Source: Bacteroidota bacterium
Lineage (GTDB): Bacteria; Bacteroidota; Bacteroidia; Cytophagales; Cytophagaceae
Direction of reading: 5' to 3'
Assembly (NCBI GenBank): GCA_023428135.1
Contig: JAEYZG010000016.1
Span: forward strand, 62,001 to 126,000
Length of the DNA: 64,000 nucleotides
Shown here: positions 25,450 to 33,733 of the stretch, piece after piece
Layout: each line of letters begins with the position of its first letter
How positions within the stretch are numbered: position 1 is the stretch's first letter
The notes under the pieces: generated by a model
Told to the model about the DNA's origin: nothing
The model's input: the letters and a program-made list of their open reading frames with translations, nothing else
Database searches by the model: none
Position numbers and translations under genes: made by a program

Positions 25450-27042
25450 ATGAGCGATTTTATAAAAAAATCATTTGGACTGTTTCAAAAAGTACCTTCT
25501 GCTCCAACCAATCCTCAGGAGTTTGAAGGAAATAATAAATTTGAAATCAGTGATTTATATGAGGGGGAAGAAAAGTCGTCCATAGATAATGGGAAGAGTG
25601 GCCTGGATGAAAAATTACGTCAGGCTTATTTCTGGATTACCAATTCTGCCATCATAAGTCCATTTTATGACATTGAGTATGAAGATGGAAACTCCAAAAG
25701 AATTGTATTCGGAGATAGCAAGGTTGAAGTGGTTTTGCCAAACGGACAAAGTTATTCCAGTTTTGTGCTTGTTCCTTTACTTACTCTAGCCGTCCGTGGA
25801 AAATGCCTTGTAGTCGGTGGACCAGGAAGAGGTAAAACTGCCACCTCTATACTCATGGGACTCTTAGCCGGTTATTCCAAAACGGATGTACTGAGAGCCA
25901 TTCAACATGGTCAGCCACAAATGACTATTTCAGATTTGCTTGGCCATCCTTTACCTGCTGACATGGTAAAGGCAGAGAAAACTTCTGATATCAGAATAGC
26001 CTGGAGGAAATGGCTTGGTATGAGGATCAAAATCATTGATGAGTACAACCGTATTCCGACAAGAACGCAGTCTGCCTTATTAACCGTCTTGTCAGATAAC
26101 TATGCCGAGATTTTTGATCAGATATTTGAATGTCCTCCTTCCGCATGGTATCTCACTGCCAACGATGATGCAGGAGGCGGTACGTATCAGGTTATAGAAG
26201 CATTAAAAGACAGAATTGATATTGTAATTCGTGCGCTGCATTTTAACACCAGGTTTATTGATGACTTGCAGAGAAGGATAGAGCTGAACTATAAGCCTGA
26301 AGCCATGATTCCTGAAGAAATAATCTTCACAGAAGAAGAGATGGATACAATCAATGACCAGATCAGAAATGTAGCTTTACCTGTTCCAGTCAGAAAACGT
26401 ATTGAGTTTTTCTGCAGACAATTTGAATTTTTTGAATCAGCTTCTGATAAGCTGGAATATATGACCAAAGACACTGCAAAGCTTTCAGGCCTGGATTTTA
26501 AATCTTTATTCGGACGGGAAACCGGGAAGGATCATGTGAAAGATCTGGGATCTCAGACAGTCAATGGGATGTCTGTCCGAAAGATCATGACATTAATCAT
26601 ATATGCTAAAGCAATGGCATATTTCAGAGGTAATAGCCAGGTTGAGTTGGAAGATGTAAGGCAGATACTTCCTTTTATTCTTCATGATACATTGGTTCCA
26701 CATCTTGAATCACCATTCTTTGATCAGCCGGGAAATGAAAGCTACCGAGTAGACCGTATCGTCTGGCTGAGAAAGGTTTTTGATCTGTCCTGTGAAGAGT
26801 TTATGAGTCAGAACCTGGATAAAGATGATCCTGTAGAGGCTTTTGATGCTGAGTTCAAAAAAGGGCTTGAAAATGTATCCATGAAAGAGATTGACAAAAG
26901 ACTGTTGGAAATAGAGAAACAGCTGAACAAGTGGGCTCAGGAGAAAAAGCTTTATGGGTACAGGTTAGATGATATCCTTAAGCTTAAATACCTTCATCAA
27001 AGATATACCAATTACAGACGTTGGTTGCAATGGAAAAAATAA
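25450..27042 (+). CDS. MoxR-type AAA+ ATPase
   Basis: This 530-residue protein has Walker A GGPGRGKT (G123-T130), Walker B IKIIDEYNRIP (D197, E198), a sensor-1-like WYLTANDD and an arginine-finger region (EALKDRIDIVIRAL). These features and the neighbouring VWA gene place it in the MoxR clade of AAA+ proteins, hexameric remodellers that act with VWA-domain adaptors. The N-terminal 95 residues and the C-terminal 120 residues (lid helices, then a basic KLKYLHQRYTNYRRWLQWKK end) are additions to the core. It is the first of a run of five genes that overlap or nearly touch. The substrate is unknown; MoxR proteins commonly insert cofactors, mature complexes or serve in conflict systems. Confidence 0.85.
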   Translation: MSDFIKKSFGLFQKVPSAPTNPQEFEGNNKFEISDLYEGEEKSSIDNGKSGLDEKLRQAYFWITNSAIISPFYDIEYEDGNSKRIVFGDSKVEVVLPNGQSYSSFVLVPLLTLAVRGKCLVVGGPGRGKTATSILMGLLAGYSKTDVLRAIQHGQPQMTISDLLGHPLPADMVKAEKTSDIRIAWRKWLGMRIKIIDEYNRIPTRTQSALLTVLSDNYAEIFDQIFECPPSAWYLTANDDAGGGTYQVIEALKDRIDIVIRALHFNTRFIDDLQRRIELNYKPEAMIPEEIIFTEEEMDTINDQIRNVALPVPVRKRIEFFCRQFEFFESASDKLEYMTKDTAKLSGLDFKSLFGRETGKDHVKDLGSQTVNGMSVRKIMTLIIYAKAMAYFRGNSQVELEDVRQILPFILHDTLVPHLESPFFDQPGNESYRVDRIVWLRKVFDLSCEEFMSQNLDKDDPVEAFDAEFKKGLENVSMKEIDKRLLEIEKQLNKWAQEKKLYGYRLDDILKLKYLHQRYTNYRRWLQWKK

Positions 27043-27983
27043 AATATGCACCTCTTATTCAGCATTTAAAAGAAAATGAAGAGTTCTATAACAAGCTTTG
27101 CAGATCTTATGAATTGCAATATGGACTGCTTGAAAACATGGTTCTTCGTTCCTGGATGGTTAAGGTGATTGAGCCCGTGATCATTGAGATAGATGCATCA
27201 TATTCTGATAAATTACCTGTAGTTTTCAATGCACTATTTTCGGAATTGCTGCGAATATTAGGAAATAATACAGGACGGGTGTTTGAAGAGGAATATATGG
27301 CAGCATGGAATCTTCTAAAAAGAATTCCTGCTATTGTGATAGCACATCCTTCAAGAGTTATAAGAGCCATTGACAGTGGGATAGAAGCGATCAGGTTGTT
27401 TCATCCTGAAAAAGTGTTATCATGGATATCCCGCATGAATAATTCAATAGGTAGTTGTGTTAGTCTTGATGAAATACTTACGCTTGGCAGAGTGTATGCA
27501 TGGCAGGCAGGAATGGCACACCTGAGAAGCAGGGTCATCAGTGAATTGTCTGTTTTGCCTAAGCTTCATGAGATTATTTTTCCTGAAGACAAAAGTCTGA
27601 AGAAAGCATTACAGTGTGAGTGGCCTGAATATAAGAAAAGTACCTTCGCCGGAGAGGCCGGTGGATTCGTAGGGAATGGCGGGTATTTGCAATCTTCTCC
27701 ATTGGTGGCTCTCATCGAAAATGAAATACTAGTAACAGATGGAAAAGTGACCTGTGCTTTTTTTGCGGATCAGTTTGGTAAGGTGCTATTGCCCGAAATT
27801 CCTGTAATGCCCGAAACGATTATTCAAAAATCAGATAATGATTCTCTTGCCTTTTTCAAATCTAAGCATGGAGAACATGTTATCCCATTTGATGATATCA
27901 CTTCTTGTGTGATAAAGCATTCAACATTTGTGCTTACAAGAAGAAGTTCACATTATTTGTACGTTTATGGCTGGTCTGCATGA
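27030..27983 (+). CDS. Unknown protein of MoxR-VWA operon (A)
   Basis: This is a 317-residue soluble protein from ATG 27030; a TTG 9 bp upstream is less likely. It overlaps the AAA gene by 13 bp. The first 190 residues are helical, with the motif LGRVYAWQAGMAHLRSR near residue 150, whose W-x-A-G-x-A-H-x-R core looks like a conserved site. The last 110 residues are beta-rich (FAGEAGGFVGNGGYLQSSP, ADQFGKVLLPEIPV, RRSSHYLYVYGW). I cannot assign a family. Its place between the ATPase and VWA genes is where ternary MoxR-VWA systems carry a third partner, so I infer an adaptor or substrate-recognition role. Confidence 0.65.
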   Translation: MEKIKYAPLIQHLKENEEFYNKLCRSYELQYGLLENMVLRSWMVKVIEPVIIEIDASYSDKLPVVFNALFSELLRILGNNTGRVFEEEYMAAWNLLKRIPAIVIAHPSRVIRAIDSGIEAIRLFHPEKVLSWISRMNNSIGSCVSLDEILTLGRVYAWQAGMAHLRSRVISELSVLPKLHEIIFPEDKSLKKALQCEWPEYKKSTFAGEAGGFVGNGGYLQSSPLVALIENEILVTDGKVTCAFFADQFGKVLLPEIPVMPETIIQKSDNDSLAFFKSKHGEHVIPFDDITSCVIKHSTFVLTRRSSHYLYVYGWSA

Positions 27984-29752
27984 GTAAGTTACTATCAATA
28001 GAAAAAGCTCTTGAGCAATGGAAAGCTGACTGGCCGCAGGCAAAGAAATTGTGGAACCCTTATGTCAAATTAAGAGAACCAGAATGGTGTCTTACATCAG
28101 ACCTTGCTGCAGAAGAAGGACTCACTGGCAGTTTTGCAATGATCAGGTTAACAGATCATAGAATCGTTATTGACATGCAAAAAATAGTGGAAGAAGGTAT
28201 AGTTGATTTTGGCCTGGAAATTCTTGCACATGAAGTTGGCCATCATTTTTATACCCCTGCAAATCTCAGAGACAATGCCGGTTTGCTTTCCAGAATAAGG
28301 TGGGCGCTTGCCGGTATTGAAGACAGAACACCTTTCGTCGCAAATCTTTACGCAGATCTTCTGATCAATGACAATCTGCAAAGAACGAAGGGATTGAATA
28401 TGGAAGGCGTTTACAAGCAGATCAATAAAGAAGGGGAAACTTCCAAAGTATGGGCCTTTTACATGCGTACTTATGAATCCCTTTGGAAACTAAAAAAAGG
28501 AACACTGGCCAGGTTTTCAAAATTACTTACTCCAGAGTTGGATGCTGATGCTTCTTTGGCTGCAGCGCTTATCAGAAGCTATTCCCGTGAATGGCTTGAT
28601 GGAGCCGGACGTTATGCTGCTCTCATGTATCCTTATCTTATGGAAGATAAAGAATATCATAAAGGAAGACAATCATTTATTCTGGTGCTGGATGCTGAAC
28701 AAGCAGGATTAGGGGGAGGAGCTTTGTCAGGTCTGACCGGAATTGATCCGGAAGAACTTGCAGGTATTGTTGATCCCAGAACTGAGGCTACCGGACAAAC
28801 AGGTAAAGGACTTGCGGGTTACCTTCCCGGAAAGAATGACAATGGAGGCGAAGGACCAAAGCAAAGGTACCTGAATCCAGGCAAATATATTGACCTGTTA
28901 AAACAAATTAATCCGAATGCAAATGAACAAGAGCTGATCAATAATTATTACCGTGAAATTGCACTGCCGCATTTAGTAGATTTTCCATCGGAAGCCTCAA
29001 GTCCTACATCTCTTTCTTTGCCGGAAGGTACAGAAAGCTGGGATGTAGGAGATCCTTTAGATGAAATCGACTGGATTGAAACAGCTATTACTGCTCCGGA
29101 AATTTTTCCAGGATTTAATACAGTAAAAAGAGTGTATGGAGAAGACAAAGATAATGATGAAGTGAAAGTTCCTTTGGATGTCTACATAGGAATTGATTGT
29201 TCAGGCTCTATGGGAAATCCCAGAGTTCGTTTCTCATGGCCTGTTTTGGCTGCTACAGTGATAGGCTTATCAGCACTTAGAGCCGGTGCTAAAGTGATGA
29301 GTTGTCTTTCCGGTGAACCTGGAAGTTATATGGAGACCAAAGGCTTTAGCGCTTCTGATAAAGAGGTTTTAACCTTACTTACTTCTTATCTTGGTACAGG
29401 ATATTCATTTGGAGTACCTCGTCTGAAAACTCCTTTTAATACACCAGCAAAAAAGAAGTCACATATTGTGATCGTTACAGATGATGATATCTTCAGTATG
29501 CTTGATGCTAAAAAGGATCCAAAAGATACAGGTGAGTGGGAAAGCAACTGGCAGATCATTGAAAGAGCACTTAAAAATGCAGGAGGTGTTGGTACGCTTG
29601 TGCTGCACTCCAATGGGCAATGGAGGCAAGAGGAGGTGAAAAGATTTAAAAATATGGGTTGGCATATTTATTATGTTACAAATGAGCAAGAGCTGTTAAC
29701 CTTTGCTGCTGGGTTTTCAAAGGATCATTACCACTTTAAAAAGAGGAGGTAG
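27980..29752 (+). CDS. VWA-domain protein with HEVGHH metalloprotease-like motif
   Basis: This 590-residue protein starts at ATG 27980, overlapping the previous stop as ATGA; the frame is open further upstream but without support. The N-terminal half holds a zinc-metallopeptidase-type motif AHEVGHHFYTP (H84, E85, H88, H89). The glutamate/asparagine-rich helix that follows (NLYADLLINDNLQ) could give the third ligand. The C-terminal half is a von Willebrand A domain with a MIDAS DxSxS (D406, S408, S410 in IGIDCSGSMG), a threonine in GTGYSFG and a VTDDDIFSM strand. The combination of a peptidase-like and a metal-dependent adhesion/adaptor domain suggests a MoxR partner that may also cut proteins. 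Whether the HExxH is active is not known. Confidence 0.8.
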   Translation: MSKLLSIEKALEQWKADWPQAKKLWNPYVKLREPEWCLTSDLAAEEGLTGSFAMIRLTDHRIVIDMQKIVEEGIVDFGLEILAHEVGHHFYTPANLRDNAGLLSRIRWALAGIEDRTPFVANLYADLLINDNLQRTKGLNMEGVYKQINKEGETSKVWAFYMRTYESLWKLKKGTLARFSKLLTPELDADASLAAALIRSYSREWLDGAGRYAALMYPYLMEDKEYHKGRQSFILVLDAEQAGLGGGALSGLTGIDPEELAGIVDPRTEATGQTGKGLAGYLPGKNDNGGEGPKQRYLNPGKYIDLLKQINPNANEQELINNYYREIALPHLVDFPSEASSPTSLSLPEGTESWDVGDPLDEIDWIETAITAPEIFPGFNTVKRVYGEDKDNDEVKVPLDVYIGIDCSGSMGNPRVRFSWPVLAATVIGLSALRAGAKVMSCLSGEPGSYMETKGFSASDKEVLTLLTSYLGTGYSFGVPRLKTPFNTPAKKKSHIVIVTDDDIFSMLDAKKDPKDTGEWESNWQIIERALKNAGGVGTLVLHSNGQWRQEEVKRFKNMGWHIYYVTNEQELLTFAAGFSKDHYHFKKRR

Positions 29753-29754
29753 TA

Positions 29755-30327
29755 ATGGATGTATATTCATTAGTGGATTATTTAAAGAGATGTCCGGAGG
29801 AGTTTTTACAGGAAGTAAATACAAAGCCGGGCGAAATAAGCCTCACAGAGATCCTGATCAGAGATACTTACAGAAGGGTCTATGGAAATTTTAACATAGC
29901 AGATTCAAAACTTCCTGCCGTAATTTTTATGGAAGGTCTTGATGACAACTATCTGCAGGCCGTTCATATTGCCTGTTGGTTATTTTCTGCTGAGGTATTT
30001 AAAGGAAATAAGCCTCTTGCTAATAAGATGTCACTTTTTTTATTTCAGGACTTACCTGAAGTAAGTGCATTTGTCCCACATCGCCAATGGCTGGAGGATG
30101 AGGACAGAACAGAAGAATTTGTCCGCCTTGCTTTAAAAAGATGCATACTGATTCCTGATGGAGAAACGAAGGAAGAAGCCCTTGAAAGACTTGATGCATT
30201 GGATACGATTAAAAGAAATAAGGTACTTCAAAAATCTAATAAAGCATTTGAAAGGATTATTGAGATCCGGAGAAAAATGGAAGAAGCAAAAGCCAGGGAA
30301 GCTGCAAACGTTTATGGCAGAGAATAA
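29755..30327 (+). CDS. Unknown protein of MoxR-VWA operon (B)
   Basis: This is a 190-residue unrecognised soluble protein. A strong Shine-Dalgarno AGGAGG at 29744-29749 lies just before the ATG, unusual in these AT-rich Bacteroidota leaders, and decides the start. It is mostly helical, with a hydrophobic core stretch (AVIFMEGLDDNYLQAVHIACWLF) and a long charged C-terminal helix (LEKSNKAFERII-type, ending REAANVYGRE) that could be a coiled coil. The gene is 2 bp after the VWA gene and overlaps the ligase gene by 14 bp. Close coupling suggests an obligatory subunit, perhaps of the ligase-like enzyme. Confidence 0.6.
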   Translation: MDVYSLVDYLKRCPEEFLQEVNTKPGEISLTEILIRDTYRRVYGNFNIADSKLPAVIFMEGLDDNYLQAVHIACWLFSAEVFKGNKPLANKMSLFLFQDLPEVSAFVPHRQWLEDEDRTEEFVRLALKRCILIPDGETKEEALERLDALDTIKRNKVLQKSNKAFERIIEIRRKMEEAKAREAANVYGRE

Positions 30328-31666
30328 AAAGCCGGTTATCGGACTAACGGATAAGGAACGATTTCCTTTAATAAATGATTTATCTTTTCTTAATAAACTG
30401 AGACAGGATGAGCTGGCTCCTGTATTTAACTTCAGCAGTGGTGACCGGCTAACTCTTAATCATCTGGCATCTGTCCGTCAGTATGCTGAAGCCATTAGAA
30501 GTAACAAGACATTTTGGGGAAAGGACAATATACCTGATTGGGTAGAGTTTTATATTTCATGGTGTATTCAGACTGTAAGCTATTTCAAAAACAGAAAGCA
30601 AACTTTTAGCGCTCAACCTACTATTAATAGAAGTCATATAAGCGCTTCTCCCTGGGAATTTGTTTCTGATGATGCAAGGCTTGAAGATTTGCTGGTATAT
30701 CAGACTTCAGGAACTACAGGTGCTGCAATGGATGTGTTATTTGATCCGGCTTCTCAGGCTTGCTGGATTCCTCAGCTGCAATCCATACTTGATCAATACA
30801 ATATTAAACTTGATTATGGTCCAGATAAAGTGGCCATAGCATTGATATGTTCACAAGGTGCAACGCTCACCTATGCTTCTTTGTCCACATATATGGATGG
30901 AGCAGGTGTACTGAAAATTAATCTTAACCCGGCAGACTGGAAGTCGCCAGCGCATAGAACTCAATACCTTGAGAAATATAATCCTCAGATCCTTACAGGT
31001 GATCCTTTTGCATTCATTGATTTGCTTGAGTTAAAACCTCGTTTAAAGCCCAAAGCAATGGTGTCTTCAGCTATGAAGCTTACAGCAGGCATACGTAAAA
31101 GTCTGGAAGATTATTTTCAGTGTCCTGTATTAGACATCTATTCACTTACTGAATGTAGAATGGTTGCTGTTGCAGAGAATGGAAGACACAGAACCATTCG
31201 TCATGATTTGTATCTTGAAATATTTGATGAGCATGAAGATCTTCTGTTACCTTATGGAGAAAGGGGTGAACTGGTTATTACAGGAGGTAACAATCCTTTT
31301 CTTCCTTTAATAAGGTATAGAACAGGAGATTTTTGTTCATTAGAAATAGAAAATGGAATTCCTTACTTGATTGATCTGGAAGCAAGAGACCCTGTAGTGT
31401 TTTATGCAAAAGACGGTAAAAGAGTTAATAATATTGAAATATCAAGGGCTATGGCGGAGCTGCCGCTGGCGGGATTTACACTACATCAGTCAAAAGATTT
31501 TAAGCTTACTTTTAAAGGGTGGAGTAATGAAGATCTGAAGGATAAGGTTGCAAAAGAAATCAAGACAATCTTTGGTAAAGAGATTGAAGTAGGCGTATCC
31601 ATTATTAAACCGGAGTTAAATGGTGGGCTTAAGACTGTAACTTATAGAAGTGATTGGGAGTGGTAA
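30314..31666 (+). CDS. PaaK-like adenylate-forming enzyme (AMP-dependent ligase)
   Basis: This 450-residue enzyme has ATG 30314 as the natural start; the open frame runs back to 30158 inside the previous gene, but that part is a shadow. It contains the phosphate-binding loop YQTSGTTGAAMDV (SGTTG core), an A5-like DIYSLTECR, the A7 motif RYRTGDFCSLE and a C-terminal region with GGLKTVTYRSDWEW. These features match the phenylacetate-CoA ligase branch of acyl-adenylating enzymes. The loop lacks the usual lysine (SGTTGAA against SGTTGKP), so the specificity may be unusual. Its presence at the end of a MoxR-VWA operon is odd for a catabolic enzyme. It may adenylate a small acid, peptide or protein for the system; this is inference. 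Confidence 0.75.
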   Translation: MAENKKPVIGLTDKERFPLINDLSFLNKLRQDELAPVFNFSSGDRLTLNHLASVRQYAEAIRSNKTFWGKDNIPDWVEFYISWCIQTVSYFKNRKQTFSAQPTINRSHISASPWEFVSDDARLEDLLVYQTSGTTGAAMDVLFDPASQACWIPQLQSILDQYNIKLDYGPDKVAIALICSQGATLTYASLSTYMDGAGVLKINLNPADWKSPAHRTQYLEKYNPQILTGDPFAFIDLLELKPRLKPKAMVSSAMKLTAGIRKSLEDYFQCPVLDIYSLTECRMVAVAENGRHRTIRHDLYLEIFDEHEDLLLPYGERGELVITGGNNPFLPLIRYRTGDFCSLEIENGIPYLIDLEARDPVVFYAKDGKRVNNIEISRAMAELPLAGFTLHQSKDFKLTFKGWSNEDLKDKVAKEIKTIFGKEIEVGVSIIKPELNGGLKTVTYRSDWEW

Positions 31667-31698
31667 TTACTTATTGTAATTTATTTTTAGTAATAACA

Positions 31699-32250
31699 AT
31701 GACCTATAATTTAGAATGGCTTATTGAAAATTTTAAGAAAGGAAAAAGGCCTAAGTTTTTATTTTTTTGGGGACATCAGAAAAGCAAAAATGGAGATTTA
31801 ACACCAACTTGTTTCAGTCAATGGTGGGGTGCTTCATTTAAAGTTGATGGTGTGACATATAAAACAGCAGAACATTGGATGATGGCTCAAAAGGCACTTT
31901 TGTTTGGAGATAAAGAAGCATATGAAAAGATACTCATTGCCGGATCTCCGAAGGAAGCCAAAGCGATTGGACGGCAAGTATTAAATTATAAAGAAGATGT
32001 CTGGATTGATAAACGTTTTGACATTGTAGTAGCCGGAAACTTATATAAATTTTCTCAACATAATGATCTTCGAGATTTATTACTTTCCACGAAAGATAAA
32101 ATTATAGTAGAAGCAAGTCCGGTAGACAAAATATGGGGCATTGGTCTTGCTGCAGATAATGACAAAGCTGATAATCCATTACGATGGAATGGACTAAATC
32201 TTTTAGGATTTGCATTAATGGAAGTAAGAGATAAAATAAAATCTAAATAG
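31699..32250 (+). CDS. NADAR-family protein (YbiA-like)
   Basis: This 183-residue protein starts at ATG 31699, 32 bp after the ligase gene; an upstream GTG-type extension inside the gap is not needed. It shows the NADAR (DUF1768) pattern: FFWGHQ near residue 28, CFSQWWGASFKVDGVTYKTAEHWMMAQKA with its conserved E and W residues, GRQVLNY, IVVAGNLYKFSQ, and the closing VDKIWGIGLA ... NPLRWNGLNLLGFALM. Members bind ADP-ribose or ribose-phosphate compounds. E. coli YbiA cleaves the N-glycosidic bond of riboflavin-pathway intermediates, and other members reverse guanine ADP-ribosylation. Which applies here cannot be told from sequence. It probably belongs to the same transcript as the MoxR-VWA genes. 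Confidence 0.85.
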   Translation: MTYNLEWLIENFKKGKRPKFLFFWGHQKSKNGDLTPTCFSQWWGASFKVDGVTYKTAEHWMMAQKALLFGDKEAYEKILIAGSPKEAKAIGRQVLNYKEDVWIDKRFDIVVAGNLYKFSQHNDLRDLLLSTKDKIIVEASPVDKIWGIGLAADNDKADNPLRWNGLNLLGFALMEVRDKIKSK

Positions 32251-32372
32251 GTAATGATCATTGCTGATCATGAACATTTGTCATGAATATAAGTATTGTT
32301 TATACTATAAATTCAACTGGAATCAAATTGATAATCTGTGAAAGTTGATATTGATATCAAAATAAAGCACCT

Positions 32373-32909
32373 ATGGAATTTATTGATGACCCTATGCAAT
32401 TTATCGGTTTTAACTTCAAGGCATTGGGCCATTCTTTAATATTGATATTTATAGCTTTGGTTTTAGGAATACCAATAGGTTGGGAAAGAGGGAAAGGAGT
32501 TGATAGTATAGGACTTCGTACGTTCCCTATTGTGTCAATGGCAAGTTGCGGGTTTGTTATATTGGCAAAAGGTGTAAGTATAAGCAATGGAGACCCGTCG
32601 ATAATCGGAAGCACAATGCAGGGAATGCTAAGTGGAATTGGCTTTATCGGAGGGGGAATGATATTAAAAGAAAAGGGGGATATACAGGGCATTGTTACTG
32701 CGGCCAGTATCTGGAATACAGCTGCTATTGGCATGTGTGTGGGATTTGGAAGAGCGGAGATATCTCTTATGCTTTGTATTGTAAATTTCCTCACTTTATT
32801 ACTACTGACTCCACTTTCTAATAAAGGTTATTTGGATACGAAAGGAGGGTTGTTTAAAAGATCTAAGCCCAAAGGGAAGTTGAGCGATAAGGAAGATGAA
32901 GCTATATGA
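32373..32909 (+). CDS. MgtC/SapB family membrane protein
   Basis: This 178-residue protein has four to five hydrophobic helices. Family landmarks are GWERG near residue 30, GLRTFPIVS, the glycine-rich GMLSGIGFIGGGMILKEK, and TAASIWNTAAIG. MgtC proteins act in magnesium-limited growth and stress, and in pathogens inhibit the F-type ATPase. The C-terminal soluble ACT-like domain of MgtC proper is missing; only a short basic/acidic tail remains (SKPKGKLSDKEDEAI), so this is the short SapB-like form. It lies 122 bp after the NADAR gene and probably has its own promoter. The opposite-strand frame over it is a shadow. Confidence 0.88.
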   Translation: MEFIDDPMQFIGFNFKALGHSLILIFIALVLGIPIGWERGKGVDSIGLRTFPIVSMASCGFVILAKGVSISNGDPSIIGSTMQGMLSGIGFIGGGMILKEKGDIQGIVTAASIWNTAAIGMCVGFGRAEISLMLCIVNFLTLLLLTPLSNKGYLDTKGGLFKRSKPKGKLSDKEDEAI

Positions 32910-33335
32910 AGATAATATATTAATCTAAAAAGCAAGGATATGACATGTGCTTCAAAAAGGAAATCTATATTTGCTACAATTGACAGGCAATAAGTTAAGC
33001 TGTATAAATACATATAGAATTTGCTGAAAATAATCTATAGGTGCTAAATGATCCACGAATACCCCAAAATATCCGTTTTAGGAATTTCGCAATATCCGAA
33101 AAGATCAGCACGACTTCGAATGCTAAACATGGCTAATCTGTAATAAGGAGCAATAAAAGAAGCCTATATTTTGAAAATCATTTGATTGGAAGGCTTTTGG
33201 TGTTATTGTAGGGGGAGTTAGGTGCTAGTATGGGGCGTGTACCCTTTAAAGCTTTATAATTCTATTCGGCTAAATTGTCAGTTTTATGCTCCAAAGACGA
33301 CCAAATTTATGGACATCTTGAAAAAAATCCCACTG
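32910..33335. other. Intergenic region after mgtC-like gene
   Basis: No gene is supported. A weak hairpin (AAGCCT at about 33160 with AGGCTT at about 33190, then TTTT) might end the mgtC-like transcript. A 67-codon plus-strand frame at 33222-33425 runs into the repeated operator DNA and has no protein-like features. Confidence 0.45.
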
Positions 33336-33357
33336 TTTCCCCCGCTTATCATTTCTA

Positions 33358-33385
33358 CTTCACCCTCCATTTGTCCGTTTCACGG
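33358..33385. promoter_or_regulatory. Putative LytTR operator, unit 1
   Basis: Two direct half-sites (CTTCACC, then GTTTCAC) lie 20 bp apart within a longer conserved block ending TTTGTCCGTTTCACGG. It is the first of three copies upstream of the efflux operon. The unit extends on both sides with weaker similarity (GCTTATC before, pyrimidine-rich TTCTTTTAA after). The TCCGTT core resembles LytTR half-sites, and a LytTR regulator is encoded downstream. Confidence 0.5.
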
Positions 33386-33519
33386 CATTGTTTTTTCTTT
33401 TAATATGGTAATCAGCTGGTGTTAAATGTCTTCCTTAAATGACAAGTTTTTAAGCGTTAATTGGCAACTTTTAGGGGCCTTTTTAAAATAAACCTACATT
33501 TCCTCAGCTTATCCTACCG

Positions 33520-33548
33520 CTTTACCCTCCATTTTGTCCGTTTCACGG
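33520..33548. promoter_or_regulatory. Putative LytTR operator, unit 2
   Basis: Same block as unit 1 (half-sites CTTTACC and GTTTCAC, 21 bp apart; core TTTGTCCGTTTCACGG), 162 bp further on. Here TCCGT-TTC-ACGGA also forms an inverted repeat. Confidence 0.5.
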
Positions 33549-33620
33549 AAATTCCCTTTCCTTTAACCTATCAAAATCAATGACGGTCTGAAAATTCCTG
33601 CATTCATCAAGCTGAACCCG

Positions 33621-33637
33621 TTGTGACGTCATCACAA
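33621..33637. promoter_or_regulatory. CRP/FNR-like inverted repeat
   Basis: TTGTGA-CGTCA-TCACAA is an exact 6-bp inverted repeat with a 5-bp centre. It resembles the CRP site TGTGA-N6-TCACA but with one base less. It lies between operator units 2 and 3, about 100 bp before the TAnnTTTG element. Confidence 0.4.
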
Positions 33638-33672
33638 AACCTTCCAACTTTTCTCCCTGCTTTTTCTCTCCA

Positions 33673-33700
33673 CTTCACCCTTCATTTTGTCCGTTTCACC
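33673..33700. promoter_or_regulatory. Putative LytTR operator, unit 3 (promoter-proximal)
   Basis: Half-sites CTTCACC and GTTTCAC are 21 bp apart, with the core TTTTGTCCGTTTCACC. It ends 33 bp before the TAnnTTTG element, which is the position expected for an activator bound just upstream of the polymerase. Confidence 0.55.
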
Positions 33701-33733
33701 TTAATACTCTTTCCTCGGTTCTCCGTCTTGCCT

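Noticed and set aside
32357..32794. 145-residue minus-strand frame across the MgtC-family gene
   Set aside because: The plus strand has clear family motifs. The antisense frame is Pro/Ile-rich and mirrors the membrane codons.
33222..33425. 67-residue plus-strand frame in the region before the efflux operon
   Set aside because: It overlaps the repeated operator block, so its DNA is explained by regulatory repeats; the peptide is not protein-like.
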